Origin: Bradyrhizobium sp. AT1
GTDB lineage: Bacteria > Pseudomonadota > Alphaproteobacteria > Rhizobiales > Xanthobacteraceae
Assembly (NCBI RefSeq): GCF_001590795.1
Contig: NZ_JXDL01000001.1
Span: forward strand, 818,063 to 863,075
Direction of reading: 5' to 3'
DNA length: 45,013 nucleotides
Within the stretch, counting starts at the first letter, position 1. Every line of letters starts with the position of its first letter. The notes under the pieces are model-generated. The model was not told where the DNA came from. It worked only from the letters and a program-made list of their open reading frames with translations, and did no database searches. Positions 1-7,046 of the stretch are shown piece after piece. The position numbers were made by a program, and so were the translations under genes.

Positions 1-1
1 C

Positions 2-394
2 GCCTCCACCATCGGCCCCGGCGCCCGCCGCCCCGGCCCCGTCAAGGCGGCCGCAGCGACGCCAGCTCCCGCAGCCGCGCCGACGCGCGATCTCAATTCA
101 CCGCTCGGCGTCTGGCTCACCGAGGAGAAGGAAGGCAAGGTCCGCATCGAGCAGTGCGGCAGCAATCTGTGCGGCTATTCGGTCGACAGCAAATCGAATC
201 AGAACGGCGAGCAGGTCCTGATCAACATGAAGCCGAGCAAGGATCAAAAATGGTCCGGCCGGATCCTCGATCCGAACTCCGGCTCGACCTACGATTCGAC
301 GATCGCGATGAAGGGCACCGATCGCCTGCGCGTGCAGGGCTGCGCCTTCGGCGGCATGTTCTGCGGCGGCCAGACCTGGACGCGGGTGAACTGA
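2..394 (+). CDS. DUF2147-like protein, C-terminal part (5' truncated by window edge)
   Basis: The reading frame enters from the left edge and ends at the TGA at 392-394, so only the last 130 or so residues are seen. The first 30 are a Pro/Ala-rich low-complexity linker. The rest (from about GVWLTEEKEGKVRIEQCG to GGQTWTRVN) has the short beta-rich pattern of DUF2147 proteins, in which a G-x-W-L/R-T start is followed by a 'C-G-x-x-L-C-G' segment and a closing 'G-G-x-x-W-x-R' strand. Those proteins are usually exported and of unknown function. The Pro/Ala linker would then separate a signal peptide or other N-terminal part, not visible here, from the domain. Family assignment is from pattern recognition only. 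A terminator follows 29 bases after the stop. Confidence 0.75.
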   Translation, partial: ASTIGPGARRPGPVKAAAATPAPAAAPTRDLNSPLGVWLTEEKEGKVRIEQCGSNLCGYSVDSKSNQNGEQVLINMKPSKDQKWSGRILDPNSGSTYDSTIAMKGTDRLRVQGCAFGGMFCGGQTWTRVN

Positions 395-422
395 AGCCAC
401 GCCGGACGTCTTGACGGAGAAA

Positions 423-453
423 AGGGGCCCGTGATCCGGGCCTCTTTGCTTTT
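423..453 (+). terminator. Rho-independent terminator after the DUF2147 gene
   Basis: A 9-bp stem (AGGGGCCCG / CGGGCCTCT, one G-T wobble) with a TGATC loop is followed by TTGCTTTT. It begins 29 bases after the stop codon at 394 and is oriented to end that transcript. Confidence 0.75.
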
Positions 454-575
454 GGTGTCGGCGTCATCGAGACGTGCGCCACCTCACAGAGCCCATTGCG
501 CGCGTGAGCCCCCTCACATCGCGGGTTCCGCGCCCCGTGCCATGGTCCCCGCATGGTCACCCACAGGGGCGTGTC

Positions 576-932
576 ATGAACGGCTTCCGCAAAGGTCTCT
601 TCGTCACCATCGTCGCCATCGCCTTCCCGCTCACGCAGGCTGGTGCCGCGACCAGCACTTTCGACGGTACATGGAATGTCCGCATCGCCTCATCGAGCGA
701 GACCTGCGGCAACGGCGCGACCGTCGCGATCGGCATCAACAACGGGCAGATCGCCTCGAGCAGCACCGCAGTGTCGGCGTCAGGCCGCGTGGCGGACGCC
801 GGCAGCATCAACGTCACCCTCAGCACCGGCATCAAGCGCGCCGTCGGCTTCGGACGGCTCAGCGGAAGCTCCGGCTCCGGCACCTGGCGAGGCGCGCTGT
901 GCACTGGGACGTGGACGGCGGAGAAGATGTAG
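576..932 (+). CDS. Small secreted hypothetical protein
   Basis: A 118-residue protein. Residues 1-24 (MNGFRKGLFVTIVAIAFPLT...AGAA) form a typical Sec signal peptide with a basic start, a hydrophobic core and an A-G-A cleavage region. The mature part begins STFDGTWNVRI and is a small Gly/Ser-rich beta-type domain. It has two Cys (in SETCGNGA and GALCTGTW) that could form a disulfide, and ends in GTWRGALCTGTWTAEKM. The repeated 'F-D/S-G-T-W' pattern resembles small periplasmic domains common in Bradyrhizobium, but I cannot name a family. I chose the ATG at 576 because it gives a proper signal peptide; an in-frame start at 474 would place about 34 unlikely residues ahead of it. It is followed at once by a palindromic repeat. 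Confidence 0.7.
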   Translation: MNGFRKGLFVTIVAIAFPLTQAGAATSTFDGTWNVRIASSSETCGNGATVAIGINNGQIASSSTAVSASGRVADAGSINVTLSTGIKRAVGFGRLSGSSGSGTWRGALCTGTWTAEKM

Positions 933-937
933 GTGTG

Positions 938-1066
938 GTGTCCCGGACAAGCAGCGACGCGAAGCGTTGCTGCAGAGCCGGGACCCAGCATTTTGATCAC
1001 GGAAAAGATTCTGGGTCCCGGATCGGCGACGCATCGCCTTCAGGCGATGCGTCTTGTCCGGGACAC
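938..1066. repeat. Nested palindromic extragenic repeat, family A
   Basis: The outer arms GTGTCCCGGACAAG (938-951) and CTTGTCCGGGACAC (1053-1066) are perfect inverted copies. Inner arms CGGGACCCAG and CTGGGTCCCG (1011-1020) repeat the pattern. Related sequence is found at 15757-15815 and 27076-27208, so this is a dispersed REP-like element lying between genes. Confidence 0.85.
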
Positions 1067-1072
1067 GAGAAG

Positions 1073-1477
1073 CTAGCCCAGCGGCGCACCGTACTCCGCG
1101 TCCGTCACCGGCTCCAGCCAGGTCGAGTAGACGCCGTCGAGCGCTTCCTGCATGGCGATGTGGCACATGCCGTTGGTCGGCGATGCGCCATGCCAGTGCA
1201 ATTCACCCGGCGGAATCCACACGGTGTCGCCGGGACGAATTTCCCTGACGGGGCCGCCCTTGGTCTGCACGCGTCCGACGCCGGAGATGACGTAGAGCGT
1301 CTGCCCGAGCGGATGGTGATGCCAGTTGGTGCGGGCGCCCGGCTCGAACGCCACGCGCGAGCAGTTCAGCCGCGCCGGCGCGGGCGCCATGATCACGGGG
1401 TCCTGCCATACGGTGCCGGTGAAGTTTTCCTTGGGCGCGCGGCGTGTCGGCCGCGTGCCTGCGACAGTGATCTCCAT
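1073..1477 (-). CDS. Cupin-domain protein
   Basis: A 134-residue single-domain cupin. Motif 1 is seen as GARTNWHHHPLGQTLYVISG (around residues 48-66), with three consecutive His but Gln where the classical motif has Glu. Motif 2 is GDTVWIPPGELHWHGA (around 83-98). His53 or 55, Gln59 and His94 are the likely metal ligands. The N-terminal TGTVWQDPVI and the HHHPLGQTL segment resemble the small Mn-cupins annotated as carboxymuconolactone-related or as bacterial (R)-hydroxynitrile lyases; the substrate here cannot be inferred. The stop lies just inside the edge of repeat A. The gene is 16 bases downstream of the RraA-like gene on the same strand, so the two are probably co-transcribed. Confidence 0.85.
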   Translation of the reverse strand: MEITVAGTRPTRRAPKENFTGTVWQDPVIMAPAPARLNCSRVAFEPGARTNWHHHPLGQTLYVISGVGRVQTKGGPVREIRPGDTVWIPPGELHWHGASPTNGMCHIAMQEALDGVYSTWLEPVTDAEYGAPLG

Positions 1478-1493
1478 GGGGTCCTCTCTTCTG

Positions 1494-2192
1494 TTACTTC
1501 TTGCTGGCGGCGTAGCGCGCCTTGGTCTCGGCGTTCATGGGATAGAGGCCCGGCAGCACCGCGCCGTTGTTCACCTCGTTGACGATCCAGGCTTCCATGC
1601 GCTCCTGCTCGACGCCCTCGTTGAGCACGTGATCGAGCATCGCCTGCGGGATCAGCACGCAGCCGTCCTGGTCGGCGACCACGATGTCATTCGGGAAAAC
1701 GGCAACGCCGCCGCAACCGATCGGTTCGCCCCAGCCGACGAAGGTCAGGCCCGCAACAGACGGCGGCGCGGCATAGCCGTCGCACCACACCGGCAGATTG
1801 GTGCCGAGCACGCCTTCGACGTCGCGCACGACGCCGTCGGTGACCAGCGCGGTGACGCCGCGCTTAATCATGCGGGCGCAGAGAATGTCGCCGAAGATGC
1901 CGGCATCGGTGATGCCCATGGCGTCGACCACGGCGATGCAGCCCTCCGGCATCGCCTCGATCGCGGTGCGGGTCGAGATCGGCGACGACCAGGATTCCGG
2001 CGTCGCCAGATCCTCGCGTGCCGGCACGAAGCGCAGCGTGAAGGCCGGTCCCACCAGGCGCGGCAGGCCCGGACGCAGCGGCCGCGCGCCCCGCATCCAC
2101 ACATTGCGCAGGCCCTTTTTCAGCAGGACCGTGGTGATGGTGGCGGTGGTGATGCCGGCGAGGGTCTTGCGGGCTTCGGGGGACAGCGACAT
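1494..2192 (-). CDS. RraA-like / HMG-CHA aldolase-family protein
   Basis: A 232-residue protein of the RraA / 4-hydroxy-4-methyl-2-oxoglutarate aldolase family, often misnamed 'dimethylmenaquinone methyltransferase'. The family core is visible as GIFGDILCARMIKRGVTALV followed by TDGVVRD, whose Arg-Asp pair holds the metal and substrate in characterised aldolases. WGEPIGCGGVAVFPNDIVV and DQDGCVLIPQ are further typical blocks. True RraA RNase E inhibitors are about 160 residues. The extra N-terminal and C-terminal helices here fit the catabolic aldolase / oxaloacetate decarboxylase branch better than RNase regulation. I chose the ATG at 2192 (MSLSPEARKTLAG), because the longer frame from 2318 would run through a strong inverted repeat and has unlikely composition. 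It lies upstream of the cupin gene and diverges from pxpB. Confidence 0.85.
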   Translation of the reverse strand: MSLSPEARKTLAGITTATITTVLLKKGLRNVWMRGARPLRPGLPRLVGPAFTLRFVPAREDLATPESWSSPISTRTAIEAMPEGCIAVVDAMGITDAGIFGDILCARMIKRGVTALVTDGVVRDVEGVLGTNLPVWCDGYAAPPSVAGLTFVGWGEPIGCGGVAVFPNDIVVADQDGCVLIPQAMLDHVLNEGVEQERMEAWIVNEVNNGAVLPGLYPMNAETKARYAASKK

Positions 2193-2305
2193 GGACGGCA
2201 ACGAGCTCCGGGGTGCGGGAAAGAACGCGCGCATCTTGCGAGCCGCAAGCGTTGCGTCAAGGGCCAAGAGACCGCCAATAACGCAGGGCGGCTGAGCCGT
2301 TATGC

Positions 2306-2332
2306 GACGCGATAACAAGGTCTTATCGCGTC
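2306..2332. promoter_or_regulatory. 10+10 bp inverted repeat in the divergent promoter region
   Basis: GACGCGATAA (2306-2315) and TTATCGCGTC (2323-2332) are perfect inverted copies separated by 7 bases. The site is in the 257-bp gap between the RraA-like gene (minus) and pxpB (plus), a natural place for an operator serving both. An AT-rich stretch (ATTAATTTATTGG) follows at about 2341. No poly-T follows, so a terminator is unlikely. The binding protein is unknown. Confidence 0.55.
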
Positions 2333-2449
2333 CCCCTGCATTAATTTATTGGACTTGCGGGCGCATTTACGCGAAGCAGGACGAAGCGGAACTCTCACGC
2401 TGGGGGCCGCATCCTCCGAAGCCCGATTTCGACAGCTCTTCGACAGCTC

Positions 2450-3181
2450 ATGGCCGCGACGCTTCCCCCGCCCCGCCTTCTGCCCAGTGGCGACAGTGCC
2501 GTCACGGTCGAGTTCAGCCGCACCATCGACGATGACGCCAACCAGCGCGTGCTGGCGCTGGACAAGGCGCTCGCGGCCAGCCCCATCGACGGCATCACCG
2601 AGACCGTGCCGACCTATCGCTCGCTGCTGGTGCATTACGACCCCGGCAAGATCGGTTTCGATGCGCTCGGCGAAAAGATCCTTCCGATCGCCACCCGGCC
2701 GCTACCGCCGGCGACCAAGGCGCGCCGCTGGCGCATTCCCGTCGCCTATGGCGGCGAGCACGGCATCGATCTCAAGGACGTCGCCAAGACGCTGAACACC
2801 ACGCCCGACGACATCGTCGCCCGTCACGTTGGCGGCGACTACAAGGTCGCCATGATCGGCTTCACGCCGGGCTGGTCCTATCTCAGCGGCCTCGACAAGT
2901 CCCTGCATATGTCGCGGCGGCAAAACCCGCGGCTGCTGACGCCTGCCGGCACGATCTCGATCGGCGGCATCCAGGCCGGCATCCAGTGCCTGGCCGCCCC
3001 CAGCGGCTGGCACCTGCTCGGCCGCACGCCGGTCAGAACCTATCAGCTCCACCGCAATCCGACCTTCCTCACCGAACCCGGTGATCGCGTGACGTTCTTC
3101 GCCATCGACCACAAGACGTTCGACGAATTGGACCGCGCCGCGGAAGCCGGCGAGCTCGTCGCCGAGCAGGTGGTCGCATGA
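2450..3181 (+). CDS. pxpB: 5-oxoprolinase subunit PxpB
   Basis: A 243-residue KipI/PxpB family protein (carboxyltransferase-like C/D domain). With PxpC and PxpA it makes the ATP-dependent bacterial 5-oxoprolinase that opens 5-oxoproline (pyroglutamate) to glutamate. Family signatures are the N-terminal GDSAVTVEF, the segment IGFTPGWSYLSGLD near residue 140, and TPAGTISIGGIQAGIQ with SGWHLLGRTP after it. The start at 2450 (MAATLPPPRLLPSGDSA) puts GDSA about 15 residues in, as usual. The stop overlaps the pxpC start by four bases (ATGA at 3178-3181), so translation is coupled. The order pxpB-pxpC-pxpA with no intervening gene is the typical operon and makes the assignment firm. Confidence 0.93.
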   Translation: MAATLPPPRLLPSGDSAVTVEFSRTIDDDANQRVLALDKALAASPIDGITETVPTYRSLLVHYDPGKIGFDALGEKILPIATRPLPPATKARRWRIPVAYGGEHGIDLKDVAKTLNTTPDDIVARHVGGDYKVAMIGFTPGWSYLSGLDKSLHMSRRQNPRLLTPAGTISIGGIQAGIQCLAAPSGWHLLGRTPVRTYQLHRNPTFLTEPGDRVTFFAIDHKTFDELDRAAEAGELVAEQVVA

Positions 3182-4215
3182 GCCGCCTGGTCGTCGCCAG
3201 CATCGGCCCCGCAAGCTCCGTCCAGGACGGCGGGCGCCTTGGCGCACAGCGCTATGGCCTGACGGTGAGCGGGGCGATGGACCGGCTGTCGCTGGCCGCG
3301 GCGAATACGCTGGTCGGCAACGACCCTTTCGCGGCCGCCGTCGAGATCGGGCCTTTCGGCGCCGCCTTCACCGCGCGTGACGGCGCCGTGCGCGTCGCGA
3401 TCTCAGGCGCGCCGCGCAATGCGGACGTCGCCGGAAGCCCCCTCGCCATGGACACATCGGTGACGCTGAAGGACGGCGAGACGCTGACGCTGGGCTTTGC
3501 CCGCGGCGGCGCCTTCACCTATCTGGCGATCGAAGGCGCCATCAAGGGCGAACTGGTGTTCGGCAGCCTCGCGGTGAATGCCCGCGCCGGCCTCGGCAGC
3601 CCCTACCCGCGGCCGCTCCAGGCCGGCGACGAATTGAGCGTCGATGCCGCGAGCGGCGCGAGCGAGCTGCGGATCGATCTGCCGAAGCCAGTGAGCGGTC
3701 CGATCCGCGTCGTGCTGGGTCCGCAGGACGACGAGTTCGACGACGCCAACAAGGCGCTGTTCCTGAACAGCGACTGGAAGATCTCGGCGACGTCCGATCG
3801 CATGGGCTATCGGCTCGAGGGCCCCGCGATCAAGCATCTGCACGGCCATAACATCGTCTCCGACGGCACCGTCAACGGCAGCATCCAGGTGCCCGGCAAC
3901 GGCGCGCCGATCGCGCTGATGATGGACCGCGGCACCTCCGGCGGCTATCCCAAGATCGCGACCGTGATCACGGCCGATGTCGGCCGCCTCGCCCAGACCT
4001 CGGCGGGAACGGCGTTCCGCTTCAAGGCCGTCAGCATGGCCGAGGCGCAGGACGAGGCGCGCAAATTTGCGCAAGCGATCCGGGCCCTGCCCGATCGCCT
4101 GCGTTCTGCCGACACCGTCGCACTCAACATCGAGGCGCTCAGCGATGCCAACGTTGCGGGCCACGCGGTGAACGCCGTCGATGCCGGCACCTGGCAGGTC
4201 ACCGCGGAGCCTTAA
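3178..4215 (+). CDS. pxpC: 5-oxoprolinase subunit PxpC
   Basis: A 345-residue PxpC/KipA protein with the carboxyltransferase-like A/B domain, homologous to part of urea amidolyase. Recognisable blocks are [21 protein letters not shown] near the N-terminus with AANTLVGND, then [19 protein letters not shown] and [21 protein letters not shown]. It pairs with PxpB to phosphorylate or process 5-oxoproline using ATP. The ATG overlaps the pxpB stop; pxpA starts 34 bases after this stop. Length is normal for the family (about 310-345). The C-terminal 60 residues, rich in Ala and ending TWQVTAEP, are less conserved. Confidence 0.93.
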   Translation: MSRLVVASIGPASSVQDGGRLGAQRYGLTVSGAMDRLSLAAANTLVGNDPFAAAVEIGPFGAAFTARDGAVRVAISGAPRNADVAGSPLAMDTSVTLKDGETLTLGFARGGAFTYLAIEGAIKGELVFGSLAVNARAGLGSPYPRPLQAGDELSVDAASGASELRIDLPKPVSGPIRVVLGPQDDEFDDANKALFLNSDWKISATSDRMGYRLEGPAIKHLHGHNIVSDGTVNGSIQVPGNGAPIALMMDRGTSGGYPKIATVITADVGRLAQTSAGTAFRFKAVSMAEAQDEARKFAQAIRALPDRLRSADTVALNIEALSDANVAGHAVNAVDAGTWQVTAEP

Positions 4216-4249
4216 GCGCAACAACAAGACCGGAAGGCGGAGAGCACCC

Positions 4250-5020
4250 ATGAAGACAGTCGACCTCAATTGCGACCTTGGCGAAGGTTTTGGCGCGTGG
4301 GAGATGGGCAACGACGCCGCGATGATTGAGCTCGCAAGCTCGGTCAACGTCGCCTGCGGCTTCCATGCCGGCGACCCCGACATCATGCGCCGGACGGTGG
4401 AGCTGGCGAAGGCGCGCGGCGTCTCGGTCGGCGCCCACCCTGGATATCGCGACCTGCACGGCTTCGGCCGGCATCCGATCGCGGGCCTCAAGGCCTCCGA
4501 GATCGAGAACCTCGTCGCCTACCAGATCGGCGCGCTGCAGGCGATCGCCACCGCGGCCGGCCACAAGGTCACGCATGTGAAGGCGCATGGCGCGCTCTCC
4601 AACGTCGCCTGCGAGGACGACATGACGGCGAAGGCGATCGCGGCCGGCATCAAGGCGGTCGACCCCAGCCTGATCTTCGTCGTGCTCGCCAATTCGAAGC
4701 TGGTGAAGGCGGGTGAAGACGCGAACCTGCCGATGGTGCACGAGGTGTTCGCCGATCGCGCCTATGAGGACGACGGCAATCTCGTCTCGCGCAAGAAGCC
4801 CGGCGCGGTGCTGCACGATGCCAAGGCAATCGCCGACCGCGTGGTTCGCATGGTGCAAGACGGCGCGGTGGTCTCGGTGACCGGGAAGGTCATCAAGATG
4901 CGCACGGACACGGTGTGCATCCACGGCGACACGCCCGGCGCGGTCGACATCGCGCGCGGCTTGCGTCAGGCGCTGAAGGTTGCGGGGATCGAGGTCGCGC
5001 CGTTCAAGCGCGGGGCGTAA
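4250..5020 (+). CDS. pxpA: 5-oxoprolinase subunit PxpA (LamB/YcsF family)
   Basis: A 256-residue LamB/YcsF-family protein, the hydrolase-like subunit of 5-oxoprolinase. The N-terminal signature [19 protein letters not shown] and then [15 protein letters not shown] are diagnostic, followed by [14 protein letters not shown] and [10 protein letters not shown], whose Asp and His residues line a metal-binding TIM-barrel-like pocket. The ATG at 4250 is preceded by GGAAGGCGGAG, a good ribosome-binding site. Starting earlier, in the end of pxpC, would add unrelated residues. It is the last gene of pxpBCA; a convergent 50-residue ORF lies beyond its end. Confidence 0.94.
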   Translation: MKTVDLNCDLGEGFGAWEMGNDAAMIELASSVNVACGFHAGDPDIMRRTVELAKARGVSVGAHPGYRDLHGFGRHPIAGLKASEIENLVAYQIGALQAIATAAGHKVTHVKAHGALSNVACEDDMTAKAIAAGIKAVDPSLIFVVLANSKLVKAGEDANLPMVHEVFADRAYEDDGNLVSRKKPGAVLHDAKAIADRVVRMVQDGAVVSVTGKVIKMRTDTVCIHGDTPGAVDIARGLRQALKVAGIEVAPFKRGA

Positions 5021-5085
5021 AACACATCAGGTGTCGGGCGGCAAAGGCGCACGGCGCCGTGCCCGCGATCACGGCGACGAGACCT

Positions 5086-5238
5086 TCAAAACGGATGCAC
5101 CGACAACGAGCCGAGCACAATGGCCGCGATCACCGCAAACGCGCTGTAAAGCGCCAGATGATGGGCGTTCGCCCTGGTCTGCCGCGAGAGCGAGCGCGCG
5201 TAGAAGTGCAGTCTAGCTTCCGCCGATAGTTCGCGCAT
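5086..5238 (-). CDS. Small single-pass membrane protein (50 aa)
   Basis: Read on the minus strand from the ATG at 5238 to the TGA at 5086. Residues 1-28 (MRELSAEARLHFYARSLSRQ...) are polar and basic. Residues 29-44 (ALYSAFAVIAAIVLGS) form one hydrophobic segment, and the protein ends LSVHPF. A GGAG lies 8 bases upstream of the ATG (ttGGAGatcgact-ATG). Positive charges before the helix predict N-terminus inside. I recognise no family, but the ribosome-binding site, the helix and the codon pattern support a real gene in the gap after pxpA. Confidence 0.6.
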   Translation of the reverse strand: MRELSAEARLHFYARSLSRQTRANAHHLALYSAFAVIAAIVLGSLSVHPF

Positions 5239-5441
5239 AGTCGATCTCCAACGCCCCATTCGGGGGATTATGAGGGATCAACCGGTGCGGGAGGCAAGAC
5301 GGTGGTGCAAATAGCGATGCGCGTGCTGCGAAGCGGCGGCATCGCAGACGTAAATTCTTTCCAGAGGCGGGTTCCGAGATTCTTATTCGTTCAAATCCGA
5401 GCCAGTTGGAACCGGCCCGGATGACGCGTCGGTGACAGCAC

Positions 5442-7046
5442 TCAGTACACGTCCGCCTGGAAACGCCCGGTCTTCTTGAGCTCGGCAACGAAGCTGACGG
5501 CTTCGTCCGTCGAACGCGCGCCGAACTGGGCGACGATGTCGACCAGCGCACGCTCGACGTCCTTGGCCATGCGCTTGGCATCGCCGCAGATGTAGAGATG
5601 CGCGCCTTCGGCGAGCCAGGTCCAGACCTCGCGGCCGACCTCGCGCATGCGGTCCTGCACGTAGAACTTCTTCTCGCCGTCGCGCGACCAGGCCAGCGAC
5701 AGGCGCGTGAGAAGTCCCGAGGTCTTCATTGCGTTGAGCTCCTCCTGGTAGAAGAAGTCGCAGTCGCTGCGCTGATGGCCGAAGAACAGCCAGTTCTTGC
5801 CGGGCGCGCCTGTCGCCTTGCGGTCGAGCAGGAAGGCGCGGAATGGCGCAATCCCGGTGCCGGGGCCGATCATGATGATGGGTGTCTTCGCGTCCTGCGG
5901 CAGACCGAAATTATGCGCCTTCTGTACATAGACCTTGAGCTTGTCGCCTTCGTTGATGCGCTCACCCAGGAAGGTCGAGGCGACGCCGATGCGCTTGCGC
6001 TTGCCGATGATGTAGCGAACGGAATCGACCGTCAGCGACAGCTTTCCGGGCGTTGCATTGTGCGAGGACGAGATCGAATAGAGCCGCGGCTGCAGCGGCT
6101 CGAGCGCCTCGACGAAGGCCTCCGGATGCGGGCGCGTGCCGGAGAATTTCTGCAGCGCCGCCATCACGTCGAGGGTTGCGGCATCGCCATCGGGATCCTC
6201 CCCCTGCGCCAGCGCGCGCGCCTTCTCGCGCGCCGCGCCGCCGGTGATGAAGGAGATCAGCTCGAACAGCGTGTCGGGTGCCGGCGACAGCGAGACGTCG
6301 TCGATCAGCACCTCGCGCAGCGTCTTGCCGTTGACCTTAGTGGTGTGGGAGGCGCCGAGCAGCGCGATGATCTGGTCGACGAGCCCGACATCGTTGCGCG
6401 CGAACACACCAAAACTGTCGCCGACGACGTAATCCAGCTTGCTTTCGGAGAGATCGAACTCGACGTGATAGGTTTCCTTCTCCGACTTGCCCTTGTTGAG
6501 CAGGCGGCGCGACAGGAAGGTCGCGGCAACAGGATTGTCGCGCGAGCGGCCCGGCTCTGCGATCGTCACCGTCACGGCCGGCGCCGGAGCGTCCGGCTTG
6601 TCTGCCGCCTTGGCCGCCGGGGCCTTGTCGAGCTCCTCGTAGAGCGACTTCAGCATCCGCGCGGTTTCCTTGCCGCCGGGGACGCAGAGATTGAGCCGCG
6701 CTTCGCTCTTGCTCGCGATCGCTTCCGAATAGTCGTGGCAATTGTAGCCGCACTGGCCGCAATCCTGCTGCGCCATCGCCGCCATCATCTTGCGGCGGAC
6801 GGGGCGCCCTTCCGCAAGCTTCATGCGGTCCGCAATCGGCATGGTCTGGTCGTGCCACGGCGCTTCGCCGTCGTCGCCGTCCCCGGCCTGCATGACCGCA
6901 GCGCCCTGCTCCGCCGACAGCGGCGTTGCGACGTCAGGCGACAGCAGCCCGGCGAAGAAGCCGTTGAGCCAGGAACGTTGCGCCTCCGAGAACGGTGCGC
7001 TGGCGGGAATGATGTCGAGCTTCGGCGGAGGGGTGATCTGGTTCAT
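5442..7046 (-). CDS. Sulfite-reductase-alpha-like Fe-S / FAD / NAD(P)H reductase
   Basis: A 534-residue flavoprotein. Residues about 70-135 carry a Cys motif, DCGQCGYNCHDYSEAI followed by CVPGG (Cys96, 99, 103, 121), like the 4Fe-4S domain of RnfB. Residues about 165-534 form a CysJ/P450-reductase-type FAD and NADPH module: RLYSISSS (FAD), GPGTGIAPFRAFL and FFGHQRSDCDFFY (nucleotide), YICGDAKRM, and a terminal Tyr stacking on FAD. The N-terminal FMN flavodoxin domain of CysJ is absent, so electrons probably pass NADPH to FAD to Fe-S. It overlaps the nirA stop by four bases, so the two are co-translated and it is the likely electron donor to NirA, directly or through ferredoxin. That role is inference; databases usually call the type 'sulfite reductase subunit alpha'. 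Confidence 0.88.
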   Translation of the reverse strand: MNQITPPPKLDIIPASAPFSEAQRSWLNGFFAGLLSPDVATPLSAEQGAAVMQAGDGDDGEAPWHDQTMPIADRMKLAEGRPVRRKMMAAMAQQDCGQCGYNCHDYSEAIASKSEARLNLCVPGGKETARMLKSLYEELDKAPAAKAADKPDAPAPAVTVTIAEPGRSRDNPVAATFLSRRLLNKGKSEKETYHVEFDLSESKLDYVVGDSFGVFARNDVGLVDQIIALLGASHTTKVNGKTLREVLIDDVSLSPAPDTLFELISFITGGAAREKARALAQGEDPDGDAATLDVMAALQKFSGTRPHPEAFVEALEPLQPRLYSISSSHNATPGKLSLTVDSVRYIIGKRKRIGVASTFLGERINEGDKLKVYVQKAHNFGLPQDAKTPIIMIGPGTGIAPFRAFLLDRKATGAPGKNWLFFGHQRSDCDFFYQEELNAMKTSGLLTRLSLAWSRDGEKKFYVQDRMREVGREVWTWLAEGAHLYICGDAKRMAKDVERALVDIVAQFGARSTDEAVSFVAELKKTGRFQADVY

